The notes under the pieces are model-generated. The model worked only from the letters and a program-made list of their open reading frames with translations. It had not been told where the DNA came from and did no database searches. 64,000 bases of DNA from contig JBAIAA010000013.1 in NCBI GenBank assembly GCA_037893245.1, positions 744,001-808,000 of the forward strand, given 5' to 3'. Numbering within the stretch: the stretch's first letter is position 1; each line of letters opens with the position of its first letter. This document shows positions 10,147 through 20,997 of this stretch, one piece after another. The position numbers and the translations under genes are program-made. The stretch comes from Crossaster papposus. Lineage: Eukaryota > Echinodermata > Asteroidea > Velatida > Solasteridae.

Positions 10147-10218
10147 CTCAGAGTGACAAAGTAGACCCTTTCTTGGTCAGTAACCGAGAGTTCGGATGAT
10201 CACAACCTCGGTCTGCTC
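10147..10218 (+). pseudogene. Relic 2: decayed initiator tRNA, 72 nt (unit 13)
   Basis: This is the counterpart of relic 1 in monomer 2, again exactly 72 nt and gap-free against the live copies. The anticodon arm is CTTGG, TCAGTAA, CCGAG, pairable and keeping C33, and would read AGT. The acceptor retains CAGA opposite TCTG. The T stem and B box are degraded (GATCACAACC). An 18-19 bp deletion removes its 3' end in units 2, 12, 17 and 19. Confidence 0.7.
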
Positions 10219-10267
10219 AGGATAATTTTGTATTTGATAGGGATTTCATTTTCATTAAAAATAGTTA

Positions 10268-10339
10268 CGCAGAGTAGTGCAGCGGGAGCGTGATGGGCCC
10301 ATAGCCCAGAGGTCCGAGGACCAAAACCTCGCTTTGCTA
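10268..10339 (+). tRNA. D-type initiator tRNA-Met-like gene, CAT (reference copy)
   Basis: The body is 72 nt with acceptor CGCAGAG/CTTTGCT (C1:U72 mismatch, G5:U68 wobble). Position 9 is A instead of G. The anticodon stem ATGGG/CCCAG has A27:G43, and the loop CCCATAG changes A38 to G. The T-loop is ACCAAAA. Both promoter boxes deviate at conserved bases, so this is the least likely of the four types to be active, yet it keeps a T5 run at 10348-10352. Confidence 0.6.
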
Positions 10340-10347
10340 ACTAGGTA

Positions 10348-10352
10348 TTTTT
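10348..10352 (+). terminator. Pol III T5 terminator after D-type tRNA
   Basis: T5 begins nine bases after the tRNA-like body, in the same GGTATTTTTG context as the B-type terminator. Confidence 0.65.
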
Positions 10353-10441
10353 GTTTCACTGCTATTCACATTTAATAAATATTGTAGAATGTTTTTAGAA
10401 TGTCTGCTTTCATTTTGTTTGCATTTTCTAAATTTACATGA

Positions 10442-10513
10442 GGCATAGTGGCGCAGTTGAAGCGTGCTGGGCCCATAACCCAGAGGTCCGAGGATCGAAA
10501 CCTCACTCTGCTA
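10442..10513 (+). tRNA. A-type tRNA-iMet-like, unit 14
   Basis: T stem 3' strand CCTCA loses the outer pair. B 10666-10738, C 10843-10914, D 11070-11141. Confidence 0.65.
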
Positions 10514-11245
10514 ACAAGTTTTTGGTATGACATGAGGTACTCGACTCGGAGTGACAAAGTAGACACTTTCTTGGTCAGTACCCGAGAGTTTGGTTGACCA
10601 CAACCTCGGTCTGCTCAGGATAATTATTTCCTTAAAAGTGATTTCATTTTCATTACAAATAGTTACGCAGAGTGGTGCAGTGGGAAGCGTGATGGGCCCA
10701 TAACCCAGAGGCCCGAGGACCGAAACCTCGCTCTGCTAAAGAGGTATTTTTGCTTCACTGTTATTCAAATTTAATAATTATTTTAGAATGGTTTTAGAAT
10801 GTCTGCTTTTATTTGGTTTGTTGTTTTTCTAAATTTACATGAGGCATGGTGGCGCAGTGGAAGCTTGCTGGGCCTATAACCCAGAGTGCCGAAGATCAAA
10901 ACCTCGTTCTGCTGCTAATAAGTTTTTGGTATGACTTGAAGTACTCGACTCAGAGTGACAAAGTAGACCCTTTCTTGGTCAGTAACCGAGAGTTCGGATG
11001 ATCACAACCTCGGTCTGCTCAGGATAATTTTGTATTTGATAGGGATTTCATTTTCATTAAAAATAGTTACGCAGAGTAGTGCAGCGGGAGCGTGATGGGC
11101 CCATAGCCCAGACGTCCGAGGACCAAAACCTCGCTTTGCTAACTAGGTATTTTTGCTTCACTGCTATTCACATTTAATAAATATATTGTAGAATGTTTTT
11201 AGAATGTCTGCTTTCATTTTGTTTGCATTTTCTAAATTTACATGA

Positions 11246-11317
11246 GGCATAGTGGCGCAGTTGAAGCGTGCTGGGCCCATAACCCAGAGGTCCGAGGATC
11301 GAAACCTCGCTCTGCTA
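11246..11317 (+). tRNA. A-type tRNA-iMet-like, unit 15
   Basis: Consensus; 2-bp gain in the 5' spacer. B 11470-11542, C 11647-11718, D 11874-11944 (one G lost in the D loop). Confidence 0.75.
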
Positions 11318-12046
11318 ACAAGTTTTTGGTATGACATGAGGTACTCGACTCGGAGTGACAAAGTAGACACTTTCTTGGTCAGTACCCGAGAGTTTGGTTG
11401 ACCACAACCTCGGTCTGCTCAGGATAATTATTTCCTTGAAAGTGATTTCATTTTCATTACAAATAGTTACGCAGAGTGGTGCAGTGGGAAGCGTGATGGG
11501 CCCATAACCCAGAGGCCCGAGGACCGAAACCTCGCTCTGCTAAAGAGGTATTTTTGCTTCACTGTTATTCAAATTTAATAATTATTTTAGAATGTTTTTA
11601 GAATGTCTGCTTTTATTTTGTTTGTTGTTTTTCTAAATTTACATGAGGCATGGTGGCGCAGTGGAAGCTTGCTGGGCCTATAACCCAGAGTGCCGAGGAT
11701 CAAAACCTCGTTCTGCTGCTAATAAGTTTTTGGTATGACTTGAAGTACTCGACTCAGAGTGACAAAGTAGACCCTTTCTTGGTCAGTAACCGAGAGTTCG
11801 GATGATCACAACCTCGGTCTGCTCAGGATAATTTTGTATTTGATAGGGATTTCATTTTCATTAAAAATAGTTACGCAGAGTAGTGCAGCGGAGCGTGATG
11901 GGCCCATAGCCCAGAGGTCCGAGGACCAAAACCTCGCTTTGCTAACTAGGTATTTTTGCTTCACTGCTATTCACATTTAATAAATATTGTAGAATGTTTT
12001 TAGAATGTCTGCTTTCATTTTGTTTGCATTTTCTAAATTTACATGA

Positions 12047-12118
12047 GGCATAGTGGCGCAGTTGAAGCGTGCTGGGCCCATAACCCAGAGGTCCGAGGAT
12101 CGAAACCTCGCTCTGCTA
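12047..12118 (+). tRNA. A-type tRNA-iMet-like, unit 16
   Basis: Consensus. B 12271-12343, C 12448-12519, D 12675-12746. Confidence 0.75.
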
Positions 12119-12850
12119 ACAAGTTTTTGGTATGACATGAGGTACTCGACTCGGAGTGACAAAGTAGACACTTTCTTGGTCAGTACCCGAGAGTTTGGTT
12201 GACCACAACCTCGGTCTGCTCAGGATAATTATTTCCTTGAAAGTGATTTCATTTTCATTACAAATAGTTACGCAGAGTGGTGCAGTGGGAAGCGTGATGG
12301 GCCCATAACCCAGAGGCCCGAGGACCGAAACCTCGCTCTGCTAAAGAGGTATTTTTGCTTCACTGTTATTCAAATTTAATAATTATTTTAGAATGGTTTT
12401 AGAATGTCTGCTTTTATTTTGTTTGTTGTTTTTCTAAATTTACATGAGGCATGGTGGCGCAGTGGAAGCTTGCTGGGCCTATAACCCAGAGTGCCGAGGA
12501 TCAAAACCTCGTTCTGCTGCTAATAAGTTTTTGGTATGACTTGAAGTACTCGACTCAGAGTGACAAAGTAGACCCTTTCTTGGTCAGTAACCGAGAGTTC
12601 GGATGATCACAACCTCGGTCTGCTCAGGATAATTTTGTATTTGATAGGGATTTCATTTTCATTAAAAATAGTTACGCAGAGTAGTGCAGCGGGAGCGTGA
12701 TGGGCCCATAGCCCAGACGTCCGAGGACCAAAACCTCGCTTTGCTAACTAAGTATTTTTGCTTCACTGCTATTCACATTTAATAAATATATTGTAGAATG
12801 TTTTTAGAATGTCTGCTTTCATTTTGTTTGCATTTTCTAAATTTACATGA

Positions 12851-12922
12851 GGCATAGTGGCGCAGTTGAAGCGTGCTGGGCCCATAACCCAGAGGTCCGA
12901 GGATCGAAACCTCGCTCTGCTA
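12851..12922 (+). tRNA. A-type tRNA-iMet-like, unit 17
   Basis: Consensus; 2-bp gain in the 5' spacer. B 13075-13147, C 13252-13323. The unit is split by three elements and its D copy is at 18364-18435. Confidence 0.75.
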
Positions 12923-13326
12923 ACAAGTTTTTGGTATGACATGAGGTACTCGACTCGGAGTGACAAAGTAGACACTTTCTTGGTCAGTACCCGAGAGTTT
13001 GGTTGACCACAACCTCGGTCTGCTCAGGATAATTATTTCCTTGAAAGTGATTTCATTTTCATTACAAATAGTTACGCAGAGTGGTGCAGTGGGAAGCGTG
13101 ATGGGCCCATAACCCAGAGGCCCGATGACCGAAACCTCGCTCTGCTAAAGAGGTATTTTTGCTTCACTGTTATTCAAATTTAATAATTATTTTAGAATGT
13201 TTTTAGAATGTCTGCTTTTATTTTGTTTGTTGTTTTTCTAAATTTACATGAGGCATGGTGGCGCAGTGGAAGCTTGCTGGGCCTATAACCCAGAGTGCCG
13301 AGGATCAAAACCTCGTTCTGCTGCTA

Positions 13327-13335
13327 TTAAACTAC
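13327..13335 (+). repeat. 5' arm of asymmetric terminal inverted repeat, copy 1
   Basis: TTAAACTAC at the very 5' end is the exact reverse complement of 14843-14851. The partner lies about 115 bp inside the 3' end, just before the terminal hairpin, which is the asymmetric arrangement described for Helitron2/Helentron elements. Copy 4 shows the same pair at 34174-34182 and 32592-32600. Confidence 0.6.
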
Positions 13336-14842
13336 TCTTGTGACGTCACTCTATTCAGAAAAGTGTCGATTATTTTAAAGAATGTACAGTTAACTGTACA
13401 TTATTTTAAGAATTAACAGAAAAAGAACGACTCAGTGGACACAGAAATTGCTATTGTTATATTTATTACAACTTAGTAAGAGCTATGTTGACAGTTTCTT
13501 TAGAGCTTTCAACAGTTAATTGTCTTGGAGGTCTCTTTGCCGTGTCGACGCGCTTATGCGGTTTCAGCCCGGCTGACTGCTCTCCTATGATCCTCACTGG
13601 TTCTGGCCACCGAAGCCCTTGTTGTAGAGACGAGATGCTGCCATGCTCGATCGTATGGAGTGGTTCGTCCAAAAGCCTTGTTGCACAGATTTGCCACAAC
13701 CTGGGATATCAACAATAACAAAAATAAAATAAGATGGATGCGCCAAACCGCATGTAACAAATTGCATCAAGGTTTGTCTAAAACATTCGAAAATGAAAAT
13801 GGCCCAAGAACTTATTACCACTAAGAAAACAAATGGAGGATAAACCTTTTTATTAGCAAGGTCGAAGCGATGGTTTGCAATTTAAAATATGTACATTTCT
13901 TGTAAATGGGAATAATTTTCGACGGAGATAGTTCATAGTTATGTCATACGTTCGAAGGTCCTAAAAAGTACTAATGCACAACTTTAAAAGGGCTGGTATA
14001 CGTATAACACGTACATGTACTTTACATTCGCTAACTCGCCCATGTTGTCCTGTCCTGTCGTATACCTGTGTAGCAAAAACGGCAGAAAAACCAACAGAAA
14101 TTAGTTTTGTTCCGAGTCTGGTTTGACGTGTGATAATGAAACCGTTCAGGGTTTAACAAAAGGCTGGTATACTTTCGACACGGAATAATGACTACTGACG
14201 ATATTGTTACACCATAAAAAGGGCTAAAATTGGTAAAAATATTAAGCCAAAATGAGCTGCTGATGAGAGCTAAGCCAAATGTTGGGAATAACAAGTTCTT
14301 GTTTCCTTTTCTTGCTTATTTTCCATCATTACCTGATCCGTTAGGGGTCCAAATCAGCCACGAGTAGTAGGAAGTTTCTTCACCTCTGAATTTGCCGCTT
14401 TAGTAAATCCTCATTGGAGTATAAATCCTCATCGAATATGTCCCAAAATACTGGTGTAAATCACCATCAAAATAAATTGGCGAGTCAGTTCTTGAAGTGA
14501 CACAACATATCTCCCAACGTATTCCTACTCAAAAATATGTACGGATCCTCACTGGAAGACATATTAGCGGAGTTAGCAGAGACACACCGACGCACAACAA
14601 TGTATGGCATAAAAATGACTTCGAAGTCGAATGTACTGGGCATTTTAAACACCCTCATTTTACCCAACCTTTATTCACTTGTTTGGTTACGCAACACGGA
14701 GACTAGACAGGACAAAGCTTTCACATTCCTTAGTAGCTTGCACCACTGAACAATGGAATTAAATCGTCTCATACTTTAAAGCATTAGTAAGAATTGACAC
14801 TTGTTGTTCCTTTTAAATATTGACAATGGGTGTAAAAGGGAC

Positions 14843-14851
14843 GTAGTTTAA
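14843..14851 (+). repeat. 3' subterminal arm of asymmetric inverted repeat, copy 1
   Basis: GTAGTTTAA complements the 5' terminus. From here to the 3' end, the outer sequence starting GTTTAAGTC also pairs imperfectly with the terminal GTCATTTCTCCTTAAC, enclosing the main hairpin. Confidence 0.6.
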
Positions 14852-14872
14852 GTCGGAGAAACGACTCAAAAG

Positions 14873-14944
14873 GTGGACATTCTTTGATTCAAATTGGGCT
14901 CGGACGCTGCGCGTCCTCGCCCATTCGAATCAAAGAATGTCCAC
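14873..14944 (+). other. 72-nt terminal hairpin, copy 1
   Basis: An 18-bp perfect stem (GTGGACATTC... with ...GAATGTCCAC) encloses a GGGC/GCCC step and an inner GGACGC/GCGTCC hairpin. It is conserved in all five copies: 16558-16629, 18200-18271, 32499-32570 and 37858-37929. Confidence 0.85.
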
Positions 14945-14966
14945 TTTTTCGTCATTTCTCCTTAAC

Positions 14967-15030
14967 ATAAGTTTTTGGTATGACTTGAAGTACTCGACTC
15001 AGAGTGACAAAGTAGACCCTTTCTTGGTCA
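14967..15030 (+). repeat. 64-bp satellite island between two element insertions
   Basis: This is a stretch of normal monomer-2 sequence: the C-type 3' flank with its T5 run, then the first half of relic 2. It continues exactly from 13326 on the left and to 18294 on the right. Joining the three pieces gives an uninterrupted monomer with no base gained or lost, which fixes the ends of all three forward elements. Confidence 0.95.
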
Positions 15031-16651
15031 TTAAACTACTCTTGTGACGTCACTCTATTCAGAAAAGTGTCGATTATTTTAAAGAATGTACACTTAACTG
15101 TACATTCTTTTAAGAATTAACAGAAAAAGAACGACTCAATGGACACAGAAATTGCTATTGTTATATTTATTACAACTTTAGTAAGAGCTATGTTGACAGT
15201 TTCTCTAGAGCTCTCAACAGTTGTTTTGGAGGTCTCTTTGCTGTGTCGACGCACTTTTGCGGTTTCGGCCCGGCTGACTGCTCTCCTATGGTGCTCACTG
15301 GTTCTGGCTACCGAAGCCCTTGTCATGCTCGACCGTATGGAGTGGTTCGTCCAAAAGCCTCGTTGCACAGATTTGCCACAACCTGGGATATCAACAATAA
15401 CAAAAATCAAATAAAATGGATGCGCCAACCCGCATGTAACAAATTGCATCAAGGTTTGTCTAAAACATTCGAAAATGAAAATGGCCCAATAACTTTGAGA
15501 AAAGAAAATGGGGAGGATAAACCATTTTAGTAGCAAGGTCGAAACGATGGTTCGCAATTTAAAATATGTACATGTAGTAGGAATTGATTTCTTGTAAATG
15601 GGAATAATTTTCGACGGAGATAGGCCATAGTTATGTCATTCGTTCAAAGGTCCTAAAAAGTACTACTAATGCACAACTTTAAAAGGGCCGATATACGTAC
15701 AACACGTACATGTACTTTACATTCGCTAACTCGCCCATGCTGTCCTGTTGTATACCTGTGTAGCAAAAACGGCAGAAAAACCAATAAAAATTTGTTTTGT
15801 TCCAAGTTTGGTTTGACATGTGATAATGAAACCGTTCAATGTTTAACAAAAGGCTGGTATACTTTTGACACGGAATAATGACTACTGACGCCAAGTTACA
15901 CCATAAAATGTGGCTAAAAATAATAAGCAAAAATGAGCTGCTGATGAGAGCTAAGCCAAATGTTGGGAATAAAAAGTTCTTGTTTTCTTTTCTTGCTTAT
16001 TTTCCATCATTACCTGATCTGTTACAAGGAGTCCAAATCGGCCACGAGTGTAGGAAGTTTCTTCACCTCTGAATCGGCCGCTTTAGTATAAATCCTCATT
16101 GGAGTATAAATCCTCATCGAATATGTCCCAAAATACTGGTTTAAATCACCATCAAAATAAATTGGCGAGTCAGTTCTTGAGGTGACACAACATATCTTCC
16201 AACGTATTCCTACTCAAAAATATGTACGGATCACCACTGGAAGACATTTTAGCGGAGTTAGCATAGACACACCCGACGCACAACAATGTATGGCATCAAA
16301 TGACTTCGATGTCGAATGTACTGGGCATTTTAAACACCCTCATTTTACCAAACCTTTATTCAATTGTTTGGTTACGCAACACGGAGAACAGACAGTACAA
16401 AGCTTTCACATACCTTAGTAGCTTCTACCACTGAACAATGGACTTAATTCATCTCATACTCTAAAGCATTAGTAAGAATTGACACTTGTTGTTCCTTTTA
16501 AATATTGACAATGGGTGTAAAAGGGACGTAGTTTAAGTCGGAGAAACGACTCAAAAGGTGGACATTCTTTGATTCAAATTGGGCTCGAACGCTGCGCGTC
16601 CTCGCCCATTCGAATCAAAGAATGTCCACTTTTTCGTCATTTCTCCTTAAC
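15031..16651 (+). mobile_element. Non-autonomous rolling-circle-like element, copy 2 (forward, 1,621 bp)
   Basis: Same ends and internal order as copy 1. It starts inside relic 2 of the same monomer, 64 bp after copy 1 ends, and its last base abuts the first base of copy 3. It has a one-base change in the 5' palindrome (CACTTAAC in place of CAGTTAAC) and small indels relative to the other copies. A 146-codon frame on the minus strand is open only in this copy. Confidence 0.65.
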
Positions 16652-18293
16652 TTAAACTACTCTTGTGACGTCACTCTATTCAGAAAAGTGTAGATTATTT
16701 TAAAGAATGTACAGTTAACTGTACATTCTTTTAGGAATTAACAGTAAAAGAACGACTCAATGGACACAGAAATTGCTATTGATATATTTATTACAACTTA
16801 GTAAAAGCTATGTTGACAATTTCTCTAGAGCTCTCAACAGTTGTCTTGGAGGTCTCTTTGCTGTGTCGACGCGCTTATGCAGTTTTCAGCCCGGCTGACT
16901 GCTCTCCTATGGTCCTCACTGGTTCTGGCCACCGAAGCTCTTGTTGTAGAGGCGAGATGCTGCCATGCTCGATCGTATGGAGTGGTTCGTCCAAAAGCCT
17001 TGTTGCACAGATTTGCCACAACCTGGGATATCAACAATAACAAAAATCAAATAAAATGGATGCGCCAACCCGCATGTAACAAATTGCATCAAGGTTTTTC
17101 TAAAACATTCAAAAATGAAAATGGCCCAAGAACTTATTACGACTAAGAAAACAAATGGGGAGGATAAACCTTTTCATTAGCAAGGTCGAAGCGATGGTTT
17201 GCGATTTAAAATATGTACATGTAATAGGAATTGATTTCTTGTAAATGGGAATAGTTTTCGACGGAGATAGGCCACAGTTATGTCAAACGTTTGAAGGTTC
17301 TAAAATGTACTACTAATACACAACTTTAAAAGGCCTGGTATACGTACAACACGTACATGTACTTTACATTCGCTAACTCGCCCATGCTGTCCTGTCGTAT
17401 ACCCGTGTAGCAAAAACGACAGAAAAACCAACAGAAATTTGTTTTGTTCCGACTAGTCTGGTTTGACATGTGATAATGAAACCGTTCAGAGTTTAACAAA
17501 AGGCTGGTATGCTTTCGACACGGAATAATGACTACTGACGCCAAGTTATTTACACCATAAAAAAGGGCTAAACATAATAAGCCAAAATGAGCTGCCGAGA
17601 GCCAAGCCAAATGTTGGGAATAACAAGTTTATTTTACCTGTTCTTGCTTATTTTCCCATCCTTTCCTGATCTGTTACAAGGGGTCCAAATCAGCCACGAG
17701 TGTAGGAAGTTTTTTCACCTGTGAATCTGCCGCTTTAGTATAAATCCTCATTGGAGTATAAATCCTCATCGAATATGTCCCAAAATACTGGTTTGAATCG
17801 CCATCAAATAAATTGGCGAGTCAGTTCTTGAGGTGACACAACATATCTCCCAACGTATTCCTACTCAAAAATATGTACGGATCATCACTGGAAGACATTT
17901 TAGCGGAGTTAGCAGAGACGCACAAGAATGTATAGCATCAAATGACTTCGATGTCCAACGTACTGGTCATTTTAAACACCCTCATTTTACCCAACCTTTA
18001 TTCAATTGTTTGGTTACGCAACACGGAGACCAGACAGGACAAAGCTTTCACATACCTTAGTAGCTTGTACCACTGAACAATGGACTTAATTCATCACATA
18101 CTTTAAAGCATTAGTAAGAATTGACACTTGTTGTTCCTTTTAAATATTGACAATGGGTGTAAAAGGGACGTAGTTTAAGTCGGAGAAACGACTCAAAAGG
18201 TGGACATTCTTTGATTCAAATTGGTCTCGGACGCTGCGCGTCCTCGCCCATTCGAATCAAAGAATGCCCACTTTTTGGTCATTTCTCCTTAAC
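16652..18293 (+). mobile_element. Non-autonomous rolling-circle-like element, copy 3 (forward, 1,642 bp)
   Basis: Fused head to tail with copy 2, with no base between the CTTAAC end and the TTAAAC start. It has a perfect 24-bp palindrome at 16705-16728. The right flank GTAACCG rejoins with the left flank of copy 2 (TTGGTCA) to restore relic 2 exactly, so copies 2 and 3 arrived as one dimer or by re-insertion at the same point. Confidence 0.65.
16705..16728 (+). other. 24-bp perfect palindrome near element 5' end
   Basis: GAATGTACAGTT followed by its exact reverse complement. It is also perfect at 34106-34129 and 39465-39488 and slightly decayed in copies 1 and 2. It may be a cruciform or a dimeric binding site. 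Confidence 0.7.
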
Positions 18294-18537
18294 GTAACCG
18301 AGAGTTCGGATGATCACATAATTTTGTATTTGATAGGGATTTCATTTTCATTAAAAATAGTTACGCAGAGTAGTGCAGCGGGAGCGTGATGGGCCCATAG
18401 CCCAGAGATCCGAGGACCAAAACCTCGCTTTGCTAACTAGGTATTTTTGCTTCACTGCTATTTACATTTAATAAATATTGTAGAATGTTTTTAACATGTC
18501 TGCTTTCATTTTGTTTGCATTTTCTAAATTTACATGA

Positions 18538-18609
18538 GGCATAGTGGCGCAGTTGAAGCGTGCTGGGCCCATAACCCAGAGGTCCGAGGATCGAAACCTC
18601 GCTCTGCTA
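18538..18609 (+). tRNA. A-type tRNA-iMet-like, unit 18
   Basis: Consensus; terminator shortened to T4. B 18762-18834 (T-loop ACCGAGA), C 18939-19010, D 19166-19237. Confidence 0.72.
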
Positions 18610-19339
18610 ACAAGTTTTGTGTATGACATGAGGTACTCGACTCGGAGTGACAAAGTAGACACTTTCTTGGTCAGTACCCGAGAGTTTAGTTGACCACAAC
18701 CTCGGTCTGCTCAGGATAATTATTTCCTTGAAAGTGATTTCATTTTCATTACAAATAGTTACGCAGAGTGGTGCAGTGGGAAGCGTGATGGGCCCATAAC
18801 CCGGAGGCCCGAGGACCGAGACCTCGCTCTGCTAAAGAGGTATTTTTGCTTCACTGTTATTCAAATTTAATAATTATTTTAGAATGTTTTTAGAATGTCT
18901 GCTTTTATTTTGTTTGTTGTTTTTCTAAATTTACATGAGGCATGGTGGCGCAGTGGAAGCTTGCTGGGCCTATAACCCAGAGTGCCGAGGATCAAAACCT
19001 CGTTCTGCTGCTAATAAGTTTTTGGTATGACTTGAAGTACTCGACTTAGAGTGACAAAGTAGACCCTTTCTTGGTCAGTAACCGAGAGTTCGGATGATCA
19101 CAACCTCGGTCTGCTCAGGATAATTTTGTATTTGATAGGGATTTCATTTTCATTAAAAATAGTTACGCAGAGTAGTGCAGCGGGAGCGTGATGGGCCCAT
19201 AGCCCAGAGGTCCGAGGACCAAAACCTCGCTTTGCTAAATAGGTATTTTTGCTTAACTGCTATTCACATTTAATAACTATAGTAGAATGTTTTTAGAATG
19301 TCTGCTTTCATTTTGTTTGCATTTTCTAAATTTACATGA

Positions 19340-19411
19340 GGCATAGTGGCGCAGTTGAAGCGTGCTGGGCCCATAACCCAGAGGTCCGAGGATCAAAACC
19401 TCGCTCTGCTA
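19340..19411 (+). tRNA. A-type tRNA-iMet-like, unit 19
   Basis: T-loop ATCAAAA. B 19564-19636, C 19741-19812, D 19950-20021; 18-bp loss in relic 2. Confidence 0.65.
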
Positions 19412-20123
19412 ACAAGTTTTTGGTATGACATGAGGTACTCGACTCGGAGTGACAAAGTAGACACTTTCTTGGTCAGTACCCGAGAGTTTGGTTGACCACA
19501 TCCTCGGTCTGCTCAGGATAATTATTTCCTTGAAAGTGATTTCATTTTCATTACAAATAGTTACGCAGAGTGGTGCAGTGGGAAGCGTGATGGGCCCATA
19601 ACCCAGAGGCCCGAGGACCGAAACCTCGCTCTGCTAAAGAGGTATTTTTGCTTCACTGTTATTCAAATTTAATAATTATTTTAGAATGTTTTTAGAATGT
19701 CTGCTTTTATTTTGTTTGTTGTTTTTCTAAATTTACATGAGGCATGGTGGCGCAGTGGAAGCTTGCTGGGCCTATAACCCAGAGTGCCGAGGATCAAAAC
19801 CTCGTTCTGCTGCTAATAAGTTTTTGGTATGACTTGAAGTACTCGACTCAGAGTGACAAAGTAGACCCTTTCTTGGTCAGTAACCGAGAGTTCGGATGAT
19901 CACATAATTTTGTATTTGATAGGGATTTCATTTTCATTAAAAATAGTTACGCAGAGTAGTGCAGCGGGAGCGTGATGGGCCCATAGCCCAGAGATCCGAG
20001 GACCAAAACCTCGCTTTGCTAACTAGGTATTTTTGCTTCACTGCTATTTACATTTAATAAATATTGTAGAATGTTGTTAACATGTCTGCTTTCATTTTGT
20101 TTGCATTTTCTAAATTTACATGA

Positions 20124-20195
20124 GGCATAGTGGCGCAGTTGAAGCGTGCTGGGCCCATAACCCAGAGGTCCGAGGATCGAAACCTCGCTCTGCTA
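20124..20195 (+). tRNA. A-type tRNA-iMet-like, unit 20
   Basis: Consensus. B 20348-20420, C 20525-20596 (GGTT in place of GCTT after the D loop), D 20752-20823. Confidence 0.75.
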
Positions 20196-20925
20196 ACAAG
20201 TTTTTGGTATGACATGAGGTACTCGACTCGGAGTGACAAAGTAGACACTTTCTTGGTCAGTACCCGAGAGTTTAGTTGACCACAACCTCGGTCTGCTCAG
20301 GATAATTATTTCCTTGAAAGTGATTTCATTTTCATTACAAATAGTTACGCAGAGTGGTGCAGTGGGAAGCGTGATGGGCCCATAACCCGGAGGCCCGAGG
20401 ACCGAAACCTCGCTCTGCTAAAGAGGTATTTTTGCTTCACTGTTATTCAAATTTAATAATTATTTTAGAATGTTTTTAGAATGTCTGCTTTTATTTTGTT
20501 TGTTGTTTTTCTAAATTTACATGAGGCATGGTGGCGCAGTGGAAGGTTGCTGGGCCTATAACCCAGAGTGCCGAGGATCAAAACCTCGTTCTGCTGCTAA
20601 TAAGTTTTTGGTATGACTTAAAGTACTCGACTCAGAGTGACAAAGTAAACCCTTTCTTGGTCAGTAACCGAGAGTTCGGATGATCACAACCTCGGTCTGC
20701 TCGAGATAATTTTGTATTTGATAGGGATTTCATTTTCATTAAAAATAGTTACGCAGAGTAGTGCAGCGGGAGCGTGATGGGCCCATAGCCCAGAGGTCCG
20801 ATGACCAAAACCTCGCTTTGCTAACTAGGTATTTTTGCTTCACTGCTATTCACATTTAATAAATATTGTAGAATGTTTTTAGAATGTCTGCTTTCATTTT
20901 GTTTGTATTTTCTAAATTTACATGA

Positions 20926-20997
20926 GGCATAGTGGCGCAGTTGAAGTGTGCTGGGCCCATAACCCAGAGGTCCGAGGATCAAAACCTCGCTCTGCTA
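20926..20997 (+). tRNA. A-type tRNA-iMet-like, unit 21
   Basis: T-loop ATCAAAA, D-stem GTGT, and the T5 terminator is broken to TGTTT. B 21150-21222, C 21327-21398, D 21554-21625. Confidence 0.55.

Larger units (their letters stand above)
10041..10441 (+). repeat. 401-bp monomer 2 (example, unit 13)
   Basis: Order: C-type tRNA 10041-10112, decayed tRNA relic 10147-10218, D-type tRNA 10268-10339, AT-rich spacer to 10441. It is the same length as monomer 1 but diverged throughout, so 802 bp is a true higher-order period and not just a multiple of 401. Confidence 0.95.
1..13326 (+). repeat. tRNA-iMet satellite array, segment 1 (units 1-17)
   Basis: The segment starts mid-unit, so the array continues to the left of the window. 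It holds 17 A-type copies at 784-804 bp spacing. Most spacing departures trace to small indels: an 18-19 bp loss in relic 2 of units 2 and 12, 1-bp gains before the D copies of units 4, 7 and 10, a 7-bp loss in the D copy of unit 9, and a 2-bp gain before the A copies of units 15 and 17. Units 3-4 and 5-6 share private changes and form a 1,605-bp duplication. The segment ends three bases after the C-type tRNA of unit 17, where the first element is inserted. Confidence 0.97.
13327..14966 (+). mobile_element. Non-autonomous rolling-circle-like element, copy 1 (forward, 1,640 bp)
   Basis: This unrelated block interrupts unit 17 right after its C-type tRNA. The ends are TTAAACTACTC and CTCCTTAAC. 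The flanks CTGCTA and ATAAG rejoin to the undisturbed satellite sequence without a gain or loss, so there is no target-site duplication. It has a 9-bp asymmetric inverted repeat (13327-13335 with 14843-14851), a CRE-like palindrome GTGACGTCAC at 13340-13349, an imperfect palindrome near 13380-13402 and a strong 3' hairpin at 14873-14944. All frames are broken by stops and no transposase or Rep/helicase motif is visible. The architecture suggests a Helitron2/Helentron-type derivative; other foldback families are not excluded. Confidence 0.65.

Noticed and set aside
10147-10218. Calling relic 2 a tRNA-Thr (AGT)
   Set aside because: Its body aligns to the initiator tRNA, not to tRNA-Thr, and its acceptor, D arm and B box are degraded.
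13327-14966. Calling the element a classical cut-and-paste transposon
   Set aside because: The termini share only a few bases as direct end-to-end inverted repeats and no target duplication is present at any of the insertion sites.
15117-15557. 146-codon minus-strand frame in element copy 2
   Set aside because: It is open only in this copy; the matching region is broken in the other four and no transposase motif is visible.
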